This document shows, piece after piece, positions 35,845 through 45,749 of a stretch of 64,000 bases of DNA (the first letter of the stretch is position 1; each line of letters opens with the position of its first letter). The notes beneath the pieces are model-generated. The model was given only the letters and a program-made list of their open reading frames with translations. It made no database searches and had not been told where the DNA came from. The DNA lies in assembly GCA_019873625.1 (NCBI GenBank), contig JAIOAW010000001.1:1-64000 (forward strand), given 5' to 3'. Origin of the DNA: Chloroflexota bacterium. Its GTDB lineage: Bacteria > Chloroflexota > Anaerolineae > UBA1429. Both the position numbers and the translations under genes were made by a program.

Positions 35845-38529
35845 ATGACAAAAAAGTGGGTTTACCTATTTTCGGAAGGCAACAAGGATATGCGCAACCT
35901 GTTGGGCGGCAAGGGCGCGGGCCTGGCCGAAATGACCAACGCTGGCCTTCCCGTGCCGCCGGGGTTCACCTGCACTACCGAGGCCTGCCTGGCCTACTTT
36001 GCCGCGGGCAACCAATTCCCGGAGGGGATGTGGGAACAGGTGAAGGCCGCTATGGCCCTCATCGAAAAGGAGACGGGCAAGCGCTTTGGCGACCCCTCCA
36101 ACCCGCTGCTCGTTTCGGTGCGCTCGGGCGCCCGCGCCTCTATGCCCGGTATGATGGATACCGTGCTTAACGTGGGCCTCAACCCAGAGACGCTCGCGGG
36201 CCTAGCGCGCATTACGGGCAACGAGCGCTTCGCCTACGACGCCTACCGCCGCCTCATCTCGATGTTTGGCCGCATCGTTAAGGGGATTGACGGCAAAAAG
36301 TTCGATGAAGTCTTGGAAGCCTGGAAGGCCAAGACGGTGGGCAGGCGCGATACGGACCTCACCACTGAGATGCTCCAAGAGATCGTCAAGGAATACAAGG
36401 CGATTTACAAGCAGGAACTGGGCGAGGAATTTCCGGATGACGTCTGGAAGCAGTTGAGCGAGGCCATCGAGGCCGTGTTCAAATCGTGGTTCGGCGAGCG
36501 CGCCGTAACCTACCGCCGCTTGAACAAAATCCCGGATGATTGGGGCACGGCGGTCAACATCTGCACGATGGTCTTTGGGAATATGGGCGATGACTCCGGC
36601 ACGGGCGTGGCCTTTACGCGCGACCCCAACACCGGCGAAAAGGTCCTTTACGGCGAGTATTTGACGAACGCCCAAGGCGAAGACGTGGTGGCGGGCATCC
36701 GCACGCCGATGAAGATCGCCGAACTCCAGCGCGTCAACCCAGCCATCTATGAGCAGTTCGTGCGGCTTGCCGAGATGCTCGAGCGCCACTACCGGGATAT
36801 GCAGGATATCGAGTTCACCGTGGAGCGGGGCCGCCTGTGGCTGCTCCAGACGCGCAACGGCAAGCGCACGGCGCGCGCGGCGGTCAAGATCGCCGTGGAT
36901 ATGGTGAACGAGGGCCTCATCACCAAGGCCGAGGCTGTGGCGCGCGTCGAGCCGGAACAGGTAGATGCCCTCCTGCACCCGATGTTCGACCCGGCCGCCA
37001 AAGAGAAGGCTATGCGCGAGGGGACCTTTATCGCCAAGGGCCTCAATGCCTCGCCCGGCGCGGCCACGGGCATTGCCGTATTCGATGCCAAGCGCGCCGA
37101 AGAGCGCGCCAAAGCGGGCGCGGCGGTGATCTTGGTGCGGCCCGAAACCTCGCCCGAAGATGTGGGCGGGATGCTCCTCTCCAAGGGCGTCCTCACCCAG
37201 CACGGCGGGGCCACCTCGCACGCCGCCGTGGTGGCGCGCGGCAACAACCTGCCCTGCGTGGTGGGCTGCGAATCCATCGAAGTGGATACGGAGCATCGCC
37301 GCTTTACCATCGGGCCGATCGTGGTCAACGAGGGCGATACCATCTCCATTGATGGCACCACGGGAGAGGTCTTCAAGGGCGCCCTCCCGATGCTGGAGGT
37401 GGATTGGAATAAAGAGGTGGATCTGCGCACCCTCCTGAGTTGGGCAGACGAGTTCCGCACCCTGGGCGTGTACACGAACGCCGACTACCCTCGCGACGCG
37501 CGGCGCGCTCGCGAGTTCGGCGCGGAGGGCATCGGCTTGTGCCGCACGGAGCATATGTTCTTCGAAGAGGAGCGCCGTCCTTCCGTGGTGGGTATGATTA
37601 TGGCCAAGACGGATGAGGAGCGCGCCAAGTATTTGGAAGAACTCCTTCCCTTCCAACGGGAGGATTTCGAGGGCATCTTTGAGGCGATGGACGGCCTGCC
37701 CGTGATCATTCGCCTGATTGACCCGCCGATGCACGAATTCCTACCCAAGCGCGAGACGCTCATCGAGGAGGTAACCACCCTGCGCTGCACGGGCGCTGAC
37801 CCGCAACTCTTGGCCGAAAAGGAGCGGATGCTGGCCCTGGTAGAATCCCTCGCCGAGGTGAACCCTATGATGGGCCTGCGCGGCTGCCGCGTGGGGCTGA
37901 TGATGCCCGGCGTTACCGAGATGCAGGTGCGCGCCATCTTCCAGGCCGCCTGCCGCCAAGCGAAAAAGGGCATTGACGTGCATGTGGAAGTGATGATTCC
38001 CCTCGTGACGCACGTCAACGAACTGCGCCTCGAAAAGGAAAAACTCGCCCGCGTGGCAGAAGAGGTCATCGCGGAGGAGGGCATCCGCGTGGATTACAAA
38101 TTCGGCACGATGATCGAGACGCCGCGCGGGGCGCTCACGGCGGGGGAACTCGCCGAGTATGCCGAGTTCTTCTCCTTCGGCACGAACGACCTCACCCAGA
38201 TGACCTTTGGCTTTTCGCGCGATGACGCGGAGGGCAAGTTCTTGCTCAAGTACGTCGAGCAAAAGATTTTGCCGGCGAACCCCTTCCAAACGCTCGACCA
38301 GGATGGCGTGGGCAAGTTGATGCGTATGGCCGTCGAGGCCGGCAAGGCCACGCGCCCCGATATCGAACTGGGCATCTGCGGTGAGCACGGCGGCGACCCC
38401 GCTTCGATTGACTTCTGCCACCGCATCGGCCTCAAATATGTGAGTTGCTCGCCCTACCGCGTGCCCGTGGCGCGTTTGGCGGCGGCGCAGGCTGCGCTTC
38501 GCTCCCCTGCGCGGTTAGAAGATAAATAA
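35845..38529 (+). CDS. ppdK: Pyruvate, phosphate dikinase
   Basis: 894 residues, normal length. N-terminal ATP-grasp domain (KWVYLFSEGNKDMRNLLGGKGAGLAEM and SVRSGARASMPGMMDTVLNVGLN), central phosphohistidine domain with HGGATSHAAVVARG carrying the catalytic His, and C-terminal TIM-barrel with GIGLCRTEHMF, RGCRVG and FSFGTNDLTQMTFGFSRDD. It interconverts pyruvate + ATP + Pi and PEP + AMP + PPi. The track ORF starts 276 bases upstream inside the dehydrogenase gene; the ATG at 35845 behind GAGGAGGA is the real start. No regulatory PDRP gene is adjacent. Confidence 0.97.
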   Translation: MTKKWVYLFSEGNKDMRNLLGGKGAGLAEMTNAGLPVPPGFTCTTEACLAYFAAGNQFPEGMWEQVKAAMALIEKETGKRFGDPSNPLLVSVRSGARASMPGMMDTVLNVGLNPETLAGLARITGNERFAYDAYRRLISMFGRIVKGIDGKKFDEVLEAWKAKTVGRRDTDLTTEMLQEIVKEYKAIYKQELGEEFPDDVWKQLSEAIEAVFKSWFGERAVTYRRLNKIPDDWGTAVNICTMVFGNMGDDSGTGVAFTRDPNTGEKVLYGEYLTNAQGEDVVAGIRTPMKIAELQRVNPAIYEQFVRLAEMLERHYRDMQDIEFTVERGRLWLLQTRNGKRTARAAVKIAVDMVNEGLITKAEAVARVEPEQVDALLHPMFDPAAKEKAMREGTFIAKGLNASPGAATGIAVFDAKRAEERAKAGAAVILVRPETSPEDVGGMLLSKGVLTQHGGATSHAAVVARGNNLPCVVGCESIEVDTEHRRFTIGPIVVNEGDTISIDGTTGEVFKGALPMLEVDWNKEVDLRTLLSWADEFRTLGVYTNADYPRDARRAREFGAEGIGLCRTEHMFFEEERRPSVVGMIMAKTDEERAKYLEELLPFQREDFEGIFEAMDGLPVIIRLIDPPMHEFLPKRETLIEEVTTLRCTGADPQLLAEKERMLALVESLAEVNPMMGLRGCRVGLMMPGVTEMQVRAIFQAACRQAKKGIDVHVEVMIPLVTHVNELRLEKEKLARVAEEVIAEEGIRVDYKFGTMIETPRGALTAGELAEYAEFFSFGTNDLTQMTFGFSRDDAEGKFLLKYVEQKILPANPFQTLDQDGVGKLMRMAVEAGKATRPDIELGICGEHGGDPASIDFCHRIGLKYVSCSPYRVPVARLAAAQAALRSPARLEDK

Positions 38530-38551
38530 CCATAACGCCCGTTTCGCTGTG

Positions 38552-38590
38552 CGCCCTCCCGCAGGGGCAGCCCTTGCGGGAGGGCGTTTC
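38552..38590 (+). terminator. Terminator after ppdK
   Basis: CGCCCTCCCGCA and TGCGGGAGGGCG form a perfect 12-bp stem with an 11-base loop, followed by TTTCGT. Confidence 0.8.
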
Positions 38591-38669
38591 GTCTAGCGCC
38601 CTATCCGCCAGGCGCGGGGCGCGCCCTCCCGGTTGGGCGCAGAAGGCCCGCAACGGGATATTTGCCGCC

Positions 38670-38698
38670 TTGACGCGCCTCCCCGTTCTGGCTATGTT
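38670..38698 (+). promoter_or_regulatory. Promoter for dnaG-rpoD
   Basis: TTGACG, 17-bp spacer, TATGTT; predicted start near 38705, about 56 bases before dnaG. Confidence 0.65.
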
Positions 38699-38760
38699 TG
38701 AAGTGGTTTAGCGATAGCCCTTTTCCCCTGGCAAAGGTGTGCGTTTTAGCGAGGCTCCTC

Positions 38761-40707
38761 ATGGGCGTAGTGGATGAGATCAAACAGCGGCTGGATATCG
38801 TCGAGGTCGTAGGGGGCTATGTGCCCCTGCAAAAGGCGGGGCGCAATTATAAGGGGCTGTGCCCCTTTCATTCCGAAAAGACGCCCTCCTTCATCGTCTT
38901 CCCCGATACGCAGACGTGGCACTGCTTTGGGGCCTGCGGCACAGGGGGCGACCTCTTTACCTTCATTATGCGGCGAGAGAACCTCTCCTTCGCCGAGGCC
39001 CTGCGCCTTTTGGCCGAGCGGGCGGGCGTGCGCTTGGAGCCACTCACCCCTCAGCAAGAGGAGGCCCGCCAGGAACTGGATCGCCTGCGGGCTGTGAATG
39101 CGGCCGCCGCCGCCTATTACCACCATATTTTGATGGATACCCCCGCAGGCGAGGCTGCCCGGCGCTATCTGGAACGCCGAGGCGTGCTCGCCGAGACGAT
39201 GCGCGCCTTTCAAATCGGCTTTGCCCCCGCCGAGTGGCACGCCCTGGAGGAGTATCTCCGCCGGCAGCGTTTTGCCCAAAACGATATGCTCGCGGCAGGG
39301 GTGCTCACCAAGAACGAGGCCGGCGCCGTGTATGACCGCTTCCGGGGGCGCATCATCTTCCCCGTGCGAGATGCGCAGGGCCAGGTCATCGGCTTTGGCG
39401 GCCGCGCCCTGGGCGATGAAGAGCCGAAATACCTCAATACGCCCGAAACCCCCCTGTTCGATAAAGGGAGCGCCCTCTATGGCATAGACCTGGCGCGCCA
39501 GAGCATCCGCGCCAGCGGCCAGGCCATCGTGGTGGAGGGGTATATGGATGTCATCATCCTCCACCAATGCGGCGTAACGAACGCCGTGGCCTGTATGGGC
39601 ACGGCGCTCACCGAGGCGCACATCGAGGCCCTCAAGCACCTGGCGCGTACGTTCATTTTGGCGCTCGATGCGGACGAGGCCGGCCTGCGCGCCGCCGAAC
39701 GCGGCGTCGAGACGGCCCAACAGGCCCTGCCCCGCCGCGTGGTGCCGACCCTCTCGCCCAGGGGGCTGATCCGCTATGAAGAGCGCCTCGACGCCGAAAT
39801 CCACGTGCTCCTTTTGCCGGATGGGCTGGACCCAGATGAACTCATCCTCCAAGACCGCCCCCGGTGGGATCGGTTGGTGGCCGAGGCTCTGCCCGTGGGC
39901 GAGTTCCTCTTTCGCCGGGTGATCGAATCGGCCGATTTGACCACGGCGCACGGCAAGCGCGAGGCGGTGGATCGCCTCCTCCCCATCTTGGCGGCGATAG
40001 ATAACCCCGTCGAGCGTACCCATTATCTCCAGCGTTTGGCGCAGGCCGTGCGCATAGACGAGCGGCAACTCTTGCCCGCCCTGCGGCGCCTGCGCCGCTC
40101 CGAGGCCGGCCCTAAGCAAGCCAAGGGCGCCGCTGCATTGGCTGAAACGCGTTCCGATGAAAAGACGCCGGAACCCGGCCTTGCGCCCGATGCGGCCCAA
40201 GGCCTAGAGCGCCGCTGTTTGGCCCTCTTGATGATGGCCCCGCACCTCTTGCCGGAGGTGATGGCGGCCGCCAACCTCTCTAGCGAGACGTTCCAGGATG
40301 TGCGCCACCAGCAGATTTGGGCGGCGCTAGCCTCCCTCGCGCCGGAGGACCTCGAGGCTCCCTTGCCAGCCCTCGCAGGCCGACTTGACACGGCCTTGTA
40401 TGCTCATGTAGAATCTCTTTTACGCGAGTTAGAGACTGACCCTCCTCTCTCACCCGATTTGATCCGAGAGGACCTCCTCAAGTGCTCAACGCGCCTGCGC
40501 AAACAATATCTCTCTCGCCTTATCGGTGAGTTGCGCTTCTTGCAGATGGATGCCCAAGAGCAGGGCGCCGAGGAACGCTTGCGCGAATTACGCGCGTTGA
40601 CCGATCGGCTCACCCGAGATTACTATCAAATCGATCGGCGCTTCTACGCCGCCACCCTCGTGGGGCGGCGGCAAGCCAAAGATCAAGCAGGATCGAACCA
40701 TGTCTGA
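38761..40707 (+). CDS. dnaG: DNA primase
   Basis: 648 residues from the ATG at 38761 ([17 protein letters not shown], the standard family start); the track start at 38698 adds an unlikely tail. CHC2 zinc-binding domain (CPFHSEK...[12 protein letters not shown], about residues 40-65), catalytic core with GRIIFPVRD and the TOPRIM motifs VVEGYMDVI and LALDADEAG, and a C-terminal helicase-binding region (about 450-645). Makes RNA primers on the lagging strand. It overlaps rpoD by 8 bases, the macromolecular-synthesis operon order without rpsU. Confidence 0.95.
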   Translation: MGVVDEIKQRLDIVEVVGGYVPLQKAGRNYKGLCPFHSEKTPSFIVFPDTQTWHCFGACGTGGDLFTFIMRRENLSFAEALRLLAERAGVRLEPLTPQQEEARQELDRLRAVNAAAAAYYHHILMDTPAGEAARRYLERRGVLAETMRAFQIGFAPAEWHALEEYLRRQRFAQNDMLAAGVLTKNEAGAVYDRFRGRIIFPVRDAQGQVIGFGGRALGDEEPKYLNTPETPLFDKGSALYGIDLARQSIRASGQAIVVEGYMDVIILHQCGVTNAVACMGTALTEAHIEALKHLARTFILALDADEAGLRAAERGVETAQQALPRRVVPTLSPRGLIRYEERLDAEIHVLLLPDGLDPDELILQDRPRWDRLVAEALPVGEFLFRRVIESADLTTAHGKREAVDRLLPILAAIDNPVERTHYLQRLAQAVRIDERQLLPALRRLRRSEAGPKQAKGAAALAETRSDEKTPEPGLAPDAAQGLERRCLALLMMAPHLLPEVMAAANLSSETFQDVRHQQIWAALASLAPEDLEAPLPALAGRLDTALYAHVESLLRELETDPPLSPDLIREDLLKCSTRLRKQYLSRLIGELRFLQMDAQEQGAEERLRELRALTDRLTRDYYQIDRRFYAATLVGRRQAKDQAGSNHV

Positions 40708-41968
40708 CCAGGCTGCGGATATCGCTGACCGAGAAAAACGCAAACAACGCCTCCTTGATAAGGGCGAACGCAACGGCCAACTGACGCGCCAAGAGATCCT
40801 GAACGCCTTGGGCGAAGACATCTCGCCCGAGGAATACGAAGATACGGTGCGGGCCTTGGATCAGATGGGCGTCCTCGTCATCGAGCCAGAGGACGAGAGC
40901 GCGATCGAGGCGTTGGCCGGCGAGGCGCTGGATACTGAGGCGTTGATAGAGGGCATCGGCGAACCGATTGGCGACCCGGTGCATATGTACCTGCGCGAAA
41001 TCGGCCGTGTGCCGCTCCTCGAGCCAGATGAGGAGATCCGTTTAGCCAAGGATATCCACGAGGGCGCCGAGGCCGAAGAGCGGTTGAAAAAGGAGGGCGA
41101 AATCCTCTCGCCGCAGGAGCGCCAGGCCTTGGAACTCAAGGTGATGCGCGCCGAGGTGGCCCGCCGGCGTATGATCGAGGCGAACTTGAGGTTGGTGGTC
41201 AGCGTGGCAAAACGCTTTGCGGGGAGGGGTATGTCTTTCTTGGACCTCATCCAAGAGGGCAACCTGGGTTTGCTGCGCGCCGTAGAAAAGTTCGATTACA
41301 CCAAAGGGTTCAAGTTCAGCACCTATGCCACGTGGTGGATTCGCCAGGCCATCAACCGCGCCATCGCCGATCAAGGGCGGACGATCCGCATCCCCGTGCA
41401 TATGATCGAGAGCATCAACCGCCTTTCGCGGGCCATCCGAGACCTTCAGCAGGAACTCGGCCACGAACCCACCCCTGAGGAAATCGCCATCACGCTGGAT
41501 TACCTTTCTGACGAGGATAAACGGGCCATCGAAGAATCGGCAGCCGAGGGAGCCGATGACCTCCCACCCGAGGTGCGTCAGAGGTTGCGCAAGGCGGCCC
41601 GCAAAGTGCGCCAGATTTTGGCCGTCTCGCAAGAGCCGATGTCTTTGGAGACGCCTATGGGCACCGAGGAGAGCAGCGCCCTTGGCGATTTCATCGCCGA
41701 TGATACCGTTTCTAACCCCACCGATGAGGCTACGCGCGAACTCCTCAGGCAGCAGATGAAAGATATTCTCGATTCACTGACCGACCGCGAACGCGAGGTG
41801 CTCGATTTGCGTTTCGGCCTCACGACCGGCGAAAGCCTCACCCTCGAAGAGGTGGGCGAGAGGCTGGGCATCACGCGCGAACGGGTGCGGCAGATCGAGG
41901 CCAAGGCCCTGCGCAAATTGCGCCACCCCACGCGCAGCCGCAAACTGCGCGATTATTTGGGAGAATAA
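40700..41968 (+). CDS. rpoD: RNA polymerase primary sigma factor (sigma-70/RpoD)
   Basis: 422 residues. Region 1.1-like N-terminus (about 20-60), region 1.2 ([17 protein letters not shown]), region 2 ([55 protein letters not shown]), region 3 ([13 protein letters not shown]) and region 4 ([40 protein letters not shown]). It directs housekeeping transcription, and the -35/-10 boxes found in this window match its expected TTGACA/TATAAT preference. ATG overlaps the end of dnaG, so translation is coupled. Confidence 0.96.
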   Translation: MSDQAADIADREKRKQRLLDKGERNGQLTRQEILNALGEDISPEEYEDTVRALDQMGVLVIEPEDESAIEALAGEALDTEALIEGIGEPIGDPVHMYLREIGRVPLLEPDEEIRLAKDIHEGAEAEERLKKEGEILSPQERQALELKVMRAEVARRRMIEANLRLVVSVAKRFAGRGMSFLDLIQEGNLGLLRAVEKFDYTKGFKFSTYATWWIRQAINRAIADQGRTIRIPVHMIESINRLSRAIRDLQQELGHEPTPEEIAITLDYLSDEDKRAIEESAAEGADDLPPEVRQRLRKAARKVRQILAVSQEPMSLETPMGTEESSALGDFIADDTVSNPTDEATRELLRQQMKDILDSLTDREREVLDLRFGLTTGESLTLEEVGERLGITRERVRQIEAKALRKLRHPTRSRKLRDYLGE

Positions 41969-41992
41969 CCACCCTCACTACAAAGGATTTGC

Positions 41993-43195
41993 ATGGCACG
42001 GCGAACTATCGGGCAGATCGGCACCCTGTGGTCTCAAAACCTGATCCTTCTGGCCACGGCGACATTCCTTTATAACTTTGGCAACGGCCTTTTTAACGGC
42101 GTCAGCACGAACTTTTACGTCCAAACCCTGGGCTTGAGCGGCAAGCAGGTCCTTTGGTTGGCGGGCCTCCGCGAGATTCCCGGCCTGGGGCTGATGTTCA
42201 TCGCAGCGCTTCTCATCAAACTCCCGCTATCCTATCGGGCCGGCCTGGCCATGCTCATTATGGCCGTGGGGTATGGCTTGTACGCTTTGGTCGGTTCATT
42301 TGCGGGGCTTGTGGCCGTGGCCATCGCGGCGAGCCTGGGCTTCCATCTCTGGTTCCCCTTGCGTAATGCCTTGGGCATGGCCTTGGTGCCACGGGAGCAC
42401 TCTGGCCGCGTGTTGGGGGTGCTGACCTCCGCGCAATCCCTCGCGGCCATCGTGGGGATGGGCGCCGTCGCGATTCTTTCCAAGGTGGCTGGCTCCCTCT
42501 CCTTGCGCGCTTATTTCCTCATCGGGGCTGCCCTAATCTTGATTGGCGCTGGCTTTGTCTTTCGTTTGCCCAAAACGTTGGGCGCCCCGCGCCAAGAGGA
42601 ACGGCGCCTCCTCCTGAAGCGCCGCTATTGGCTCTTTTATGTGCTGACCTTTTTCGAAGGCTCGCGCGTGCAGGTGTTCCACGCCTTTGGCACGCTCGTC
42701 TTGGTGCAATATTACGGGTGGTCGGTATCGCAAATCAGCCTGCTCCTTTTGGCGAGCAGCATCGTCAACTTTATCGCGTCGCCCTACATCGGGAAGGCGC
42801 TGGATACCTGGGGCGAACGGAACACCCTCACGGCAAGTTATCTCCTCCTCGTGCTGTGCTTCATCGGCTATGCCACGGTTCACCACCCCGTGGTGCTGGG
42901 GCTGCTCCTCATCTGCATCAACCTGCTCGTCCTCTTGCAAATCGGCCTACAGACGTATGTAAACCGCATCGCCCTGCCTGAGGAACTGACGCCCACCCTC
43001 TCGGCGGGCGTTACGATCAACCATATCACCTCGGTGGGGATGTCTCTCCTGGCTGGGTCGCTTCTGGCGCTGGTGGGCTATGAGGCGCTCTGCTGGGGCG
43101 TGGCAGGGGTCATCCTTCTTTCGGTGCCCTTCGCCTGGGCCATTCGGACGCACTACCCCGCCGTGGCCGAGCCACACGCCGCCCCAGCCGAATGA
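41993..43195 (+). CDS. MFS transporter
   Basis: 400 residues with about 10-12 predicted transmembrane segments and a central cytoplasmic loop (about 195-215, RLPKTLGAPRQEERRLLLKRR). The MFS motif between helices 2 and 3 is not well conserved, and the substrate is unknown. It follows rpoD by 24 bases with RBS AAAGGA, so probably shares the dnaG-rpoD transcript. A bidirectional terminator follows. Confidence 0.8.
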   Translation: MARRTIGQIGTLWSQNLILLATATFLYNFGNGLFNGVSTNFYVQTLGLSGKQVLWLAGLREIPGLGLMFIAALLIKLPLSYRAGLAMLIMAVGYGLYALVGSFAGLVAVAIAASLGFHLWFPLRNALGMALVPREHSGRVLGVLTSAQSLAAIVGMGAVAILSKVAGSLSLRAYFLIGAALILIGAGFVFRLPKTLGAPRQEERRLLLKRRYWLFYVLTFFEGSRVQVFHAFGTLVLVQYYGWSVSQISLLLLASSIVNFIASPYIGKALDTWGERNTLTASYLLLVLCFIGYATVHHPVVLGLLLICINLLVLLQIGLQTYVNRIALPEELTPTLSAGVTINHITSVGMSLLAGSLLALVGYEALCWGVAGVILLSVPFAWAIRTHYPAVAEPHAAPAE

Positions 43196-43199
43196 CGCA

Positions 43200-43232
43200 A
43201 AACGCCCCACGGATCGGTTCCGTGGGGCGTTT
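43200..43232. terminator. Bidirectional terminator
   Basis: AAACGCCCCACGGA and TCCGTGGGGCGTTT, a perfect 14-bp stem with a 5-base loop whose ends supply U-runs in both directions. Serves the MFS gene (+) and the LysW-like gene (-). The stretch between it and 43365 holds nothing else I recognise. Confidence 0.85.
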
Positions 43233-43364
43233 ACGATGAAAAAGGCCGAGGGATTTGCCCCTTAGCCGCGCTCGAATGGGCAAAACTTCGCGTTTCACCC
43301 TGCCCTGGGCAGAGAGGGAACCCCAAGAGCCTGGGCTGGCATGGCATATGCGGAGCGATGAGGA

Positions 43365-43583
43365 TTACTCGTCGAGGTCCTCCTCGTCTTCCTCATCCTC
43401 CTCGTCATACCACTCGTCGTCCTCTTCTTCGTCGTCTTCCCAGGGCCAATCCAACTCGATGGGATTCAGGCTCACCACCTCGAGTTCGGTTTCGCAGGTG
43501 GGGCAATAGACGATATCGCCGATCTTGGGGGTGGTGCGAAGATAGATCTTTTCATCGCAGCCGGGGCACGTCGCGTAAGGCAT
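43365..43583 (-). CDS. LysW-like zinc-ribbon protein with long acidic tail
   Basis: 72 residues from the ATG at 43583; AGGAGAG lies between this ATG and the track start at 43601, so the shorter form is right. MPYATCPGCDEKIYL...GDIVYCPTCETELEVVSLNPIEL matches LysW/AmCP carrier proteins (two CxxC, zinc ribbon, residues 6-48). LysW normally ends in EDWGE, whose last Glu is the attachment point for alpha-aminoadipate. Here the end is a run of about 23 acidic residues finishing DLDE, so a terminal Glu remains but the motif is gone. No lysX/argX or other lysine genes lie nearby. Function open. Confidence 0.75.
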   Translation of the reverse strand: MPYATCPGCDEKIYLRTTPKIGDIVYCPTCETELEVVSLNPIELDWPWEDDEEEDDEWYDEEDEEDEEDLDE

Positions 43584-43781
43584 AGTTACTCTCCTAGTCA
43601 TTTTCTGTCAAGCACAGATTCTCATCAGGCAAAAGCAGTATAGTATGCCCCTGTGCAAAAGCCGTCGTAAAGGCATTCTAAAAAACGCTGCATTGCCCCA
43701 AACACGTATGATTTTTTGTATGCCCTGAGGAGGGAACTTATCGCAAGAGCGTAACGTTTTTATAAAAAAGAGCGTATTCCA

Positions 43782-43810
43782 TTGCGATATGCCCATAAAC
43801 ATGCTATAAT
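43782..43810 (+). promoter_or_regulatory. Promoter for the PA14/LGFP protein gene
   Basis: TTGCGA, 17-bp spacer, perfect TATAAT; predicted start near 43817, about 50 bases before the ATG. The rest of 43602-43868 is A/T-richer and shows no gene. Confidence 0.75.
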
Positions 43811-43868
43811 GGGATTGTAATGGTCGTAACGTCTCGCGGAGGGGAACAAACCCGCAAAGGAAAGGGGG

Positions 43869-45677
43869 ATGGATGCTATGAACGTGGCCAGAGGCCGAAG
43901 CCGTGTGCAGCAGATCGTTCGTATGATGCTCATCGCCTGGATGGTAGTGGCAGGCACTTTGGCGCCGGCCGTCGCCGTATCGGCCAGCCCCGACCCGGCC
44001 TGGCGGGGTGAATATTATAACAATATGAACCTCGCCGGGGCGCCCATGATGGTGCGCGATGACGCCACCATTGATTTCGACTGGGGCACGGGGTCGCCCG
44101 GCGGCGGAGTGCCGGCGGATAACTTTTCGGTGAACTGGACGAACTTTATCTACTTCACCGAGGGCAACTACAACTTTCACGTGACGGTGGATGACGGCGT
44201 GCGCGTGTGGGTGGATGATCAACTCCTCATTGACCAGTGGCACGATCAGCCCTCCACCACCTACCACGCCTCCAAGTATCTCGGCACGGGGTATCACAGC
44301 CTGCGCGTAGCCTACTATGAGCACGGCGGCCAGGCAGTATGCCGCTTCTGGTGGGATAGCGGCCCCGGGCCGATCGCCGCGTGGCGCGGCGAGTACTACA
44401 ACAATACCGCCCTAAGCGGCACGCCGCTCGTGCGCGATGACGCGGCGATCAGTTTCGATTGGGGGGCGGGCGCCCCGATGGGCGGCATCAACGCCGATTA
44501 TTTCTCGGTGCGCTGGACGCGAAACATCTACTTCCCCACGAGCGGCACCTATACCTTTTACGCCACGGTGGATGACGGCGTGCGCGTGTGGGTAGGCAGC
44601 GCCTTGGTCATTGACAGGTGGTATCCGCAGTCTCGCACGACGCACTCGGGGAGCATCTACCTCGCCGCGGGCACGTACCCCGTCAAGGTGGAGTACTTTG
44701 AACAAACCGGCGTGGCCGTGTGCATCCTGAGTTGGACTGGCGCCGGCGCACCGCCCGCGGGTGCGGAGATCATCGTGGATGACCGCGACCCAGGGTTCAT
44801 CTGGGGCGGGCCGGCCTCGAGTTTCTACAGCCGGGCCTACGGCTACCGTGGGCGCCTGTTCTGGACGTGGAACTCGACTTCCACCATCCGCAACTGGGCC
44901 AAGTGGTTCCCCTATGTTCCCACGCCGGGGAACTATGCGGTGTATGTGTACATCCCCAGCCGCTATTTTGGCACCAAGAGCGCGCGTTACGTCATCAACC
45001 TGAACGGGGTAACCCACACGCGCGTGGTGAACCAGAACAACTACTACAACCAGTGGGTGAGCCTGGGCACCTACTACTTTAGCGGCGGGTCGGGCGAATA
45101 CGTCTTTTTGGGAGATGCCACGGGCGAACCCTACGCCACGCGCTACGTCGGGTTTGACGCGGTCAAATTCGTCCGGCAAGAGGGCGCGCCACCTCCACCT
45201 CCGCCTCCGCCGCCACTCGTCTGCCCGATTACGCCCGTCTTGGGGTTTGGGCGCGTGTGGAGCACCTACAGCGCCGTGCGGGCTAAACTGGGCTGCCCCA
45301 CCGAACCGGAGCAATCCACCTGGGCCGGCGAGCAGACCTTTGTAGGCGGCTATATGTTCTGGCACGGCGGGCAAAAATACATCTATGTGCTCTACAGCAA
45401 CGGCACCTGGCAGGGCTTTGAAGATACCTGGACCTCTGCCGAGCCGGAGTGGGATCCTTCCATCGTGCCGCCGCCGGGGTACTATCAGCCCAAGCGCGGC
45501 TTTGGCAAGGTGTGGCGGAACAATCCGGGTGTGCGCAGCGCCCTCGGCTGGGCCACCATCGAGGAATATGGCTTCTTTGGCTCCAGCCAGACCTTTACCG
45601 GCGGGCGGATGCTCTGGAGCCCCACGCGGGGCATCTACGTCCTATACAACGATGGGACGTGGCAGCGCTACAACTAG
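43869..45677 (+). CDS. Secreted multidomain protein: two PA14, golvesin-like and LGFP-type domains
   Basis: 602 residues. Signal peptide (MLIAWMVVAGTLAPAVAVSA, about 19-40). Two PA14 domains (about 42-160 and 165-290), each with WRGEYYNN, DDGVRVWVD/G and a YxVxVxYxE-type strand; PA14 often binds carbohydrate. A golvesin/xly-type beta-sandwich (about 296-435, DDRDPGFIWGG to YVGFDAVKFV) is followed by a 9-Pro linker and LGFP-like repeats (about 455-602, GFGRVWSTYSAVRAKLGCP and GFGKVWRNNPGVRSALGWA). Probably a wall-associated surface protein. Start 43869 has AAAGGA at 7 bases; ATG 43878 is an alternative. Confidence 0.85.
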   Translation: MDAMNVARGRSRVQQIVRMMLIAWMVVAGTLAPAVAVSASPDPAWRGEYYNNMNLAGAPMMVRDDATIDFDWGTGSPGGGVPADNFSVNWTNFIYFTEGNYNFHVTVDDGVRVWVDDQLLIDQWHDQPSTTYHASKYLGTGYHSLRVAYYEHGGQAVCRFWWDSGPGPIAAWRGEYYNNTALSGTPLVRDDAAISFDWGAGAPMGGINADYFSVRWTRNIYFPTSGTYTFYATVDDGVRVWVGSALVIDRWYPQSRTTHSGSIYLAAGTYPVKVEYFEQTGVAVCILSWTGAGAPPAGAEIIVDDRDPGFIWGGPASSFYSRAYGYRGRLFWTWNSTSTIRNWAKWFPYVPTPGNYAVYVYIPSRYFGTKSARYVINLNGVTHTRVVNQNNYYNQWVSLGTYYFSGGSGEYVFLGDATGEPYATRYVGFDAVKFVRQEGAPPPPPPPPPLVCPITPVLGFGRVWSTYSAVRAKLGCPTEPEQSTWAGEQTFVGGYMFWHGGQKYIYVLYSNGTWQGFEDTWTSAEPEWDPSIVPPPGYYQPKRGFGKVWRNNPGVRSALGWATIEEYGFFGSSQTFTGGRMLWSPTRGIYVLYNDGTWQRYN

Positions 45678-45697
45678 CGGGCGAATACCAACGTCAA

Positions 45698-45731
45698 GGG
45701 CCTCGGAGGCGCCTCCGAGGCCCTTTCTTTT
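45698..45731 (+). terminator. Terminator after the PA14 protein gene
   Basis: GGGCCTCGGAGGC and GCCTCCGAGGCCC, a 13-bp perfect inverted repeat without spacer, followed by TTTCTTTT. Confidence 0.88.
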
Positions 45732-45749
45732 GGGGCGCCGTGGGAGAAG

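Noticed and set aside
43255-43509. Plus-strand ORF with long poly-serine runs
   Set aside because: Complement of the Asp/Glu codon tail of the LysW-like gene, not a real low-complexity protein.
43608-44324. Minus-strand ORF of 238 residues
   Set aside because: Antisense to the promoter and first PA14 domain of the secreted protein; no motif.
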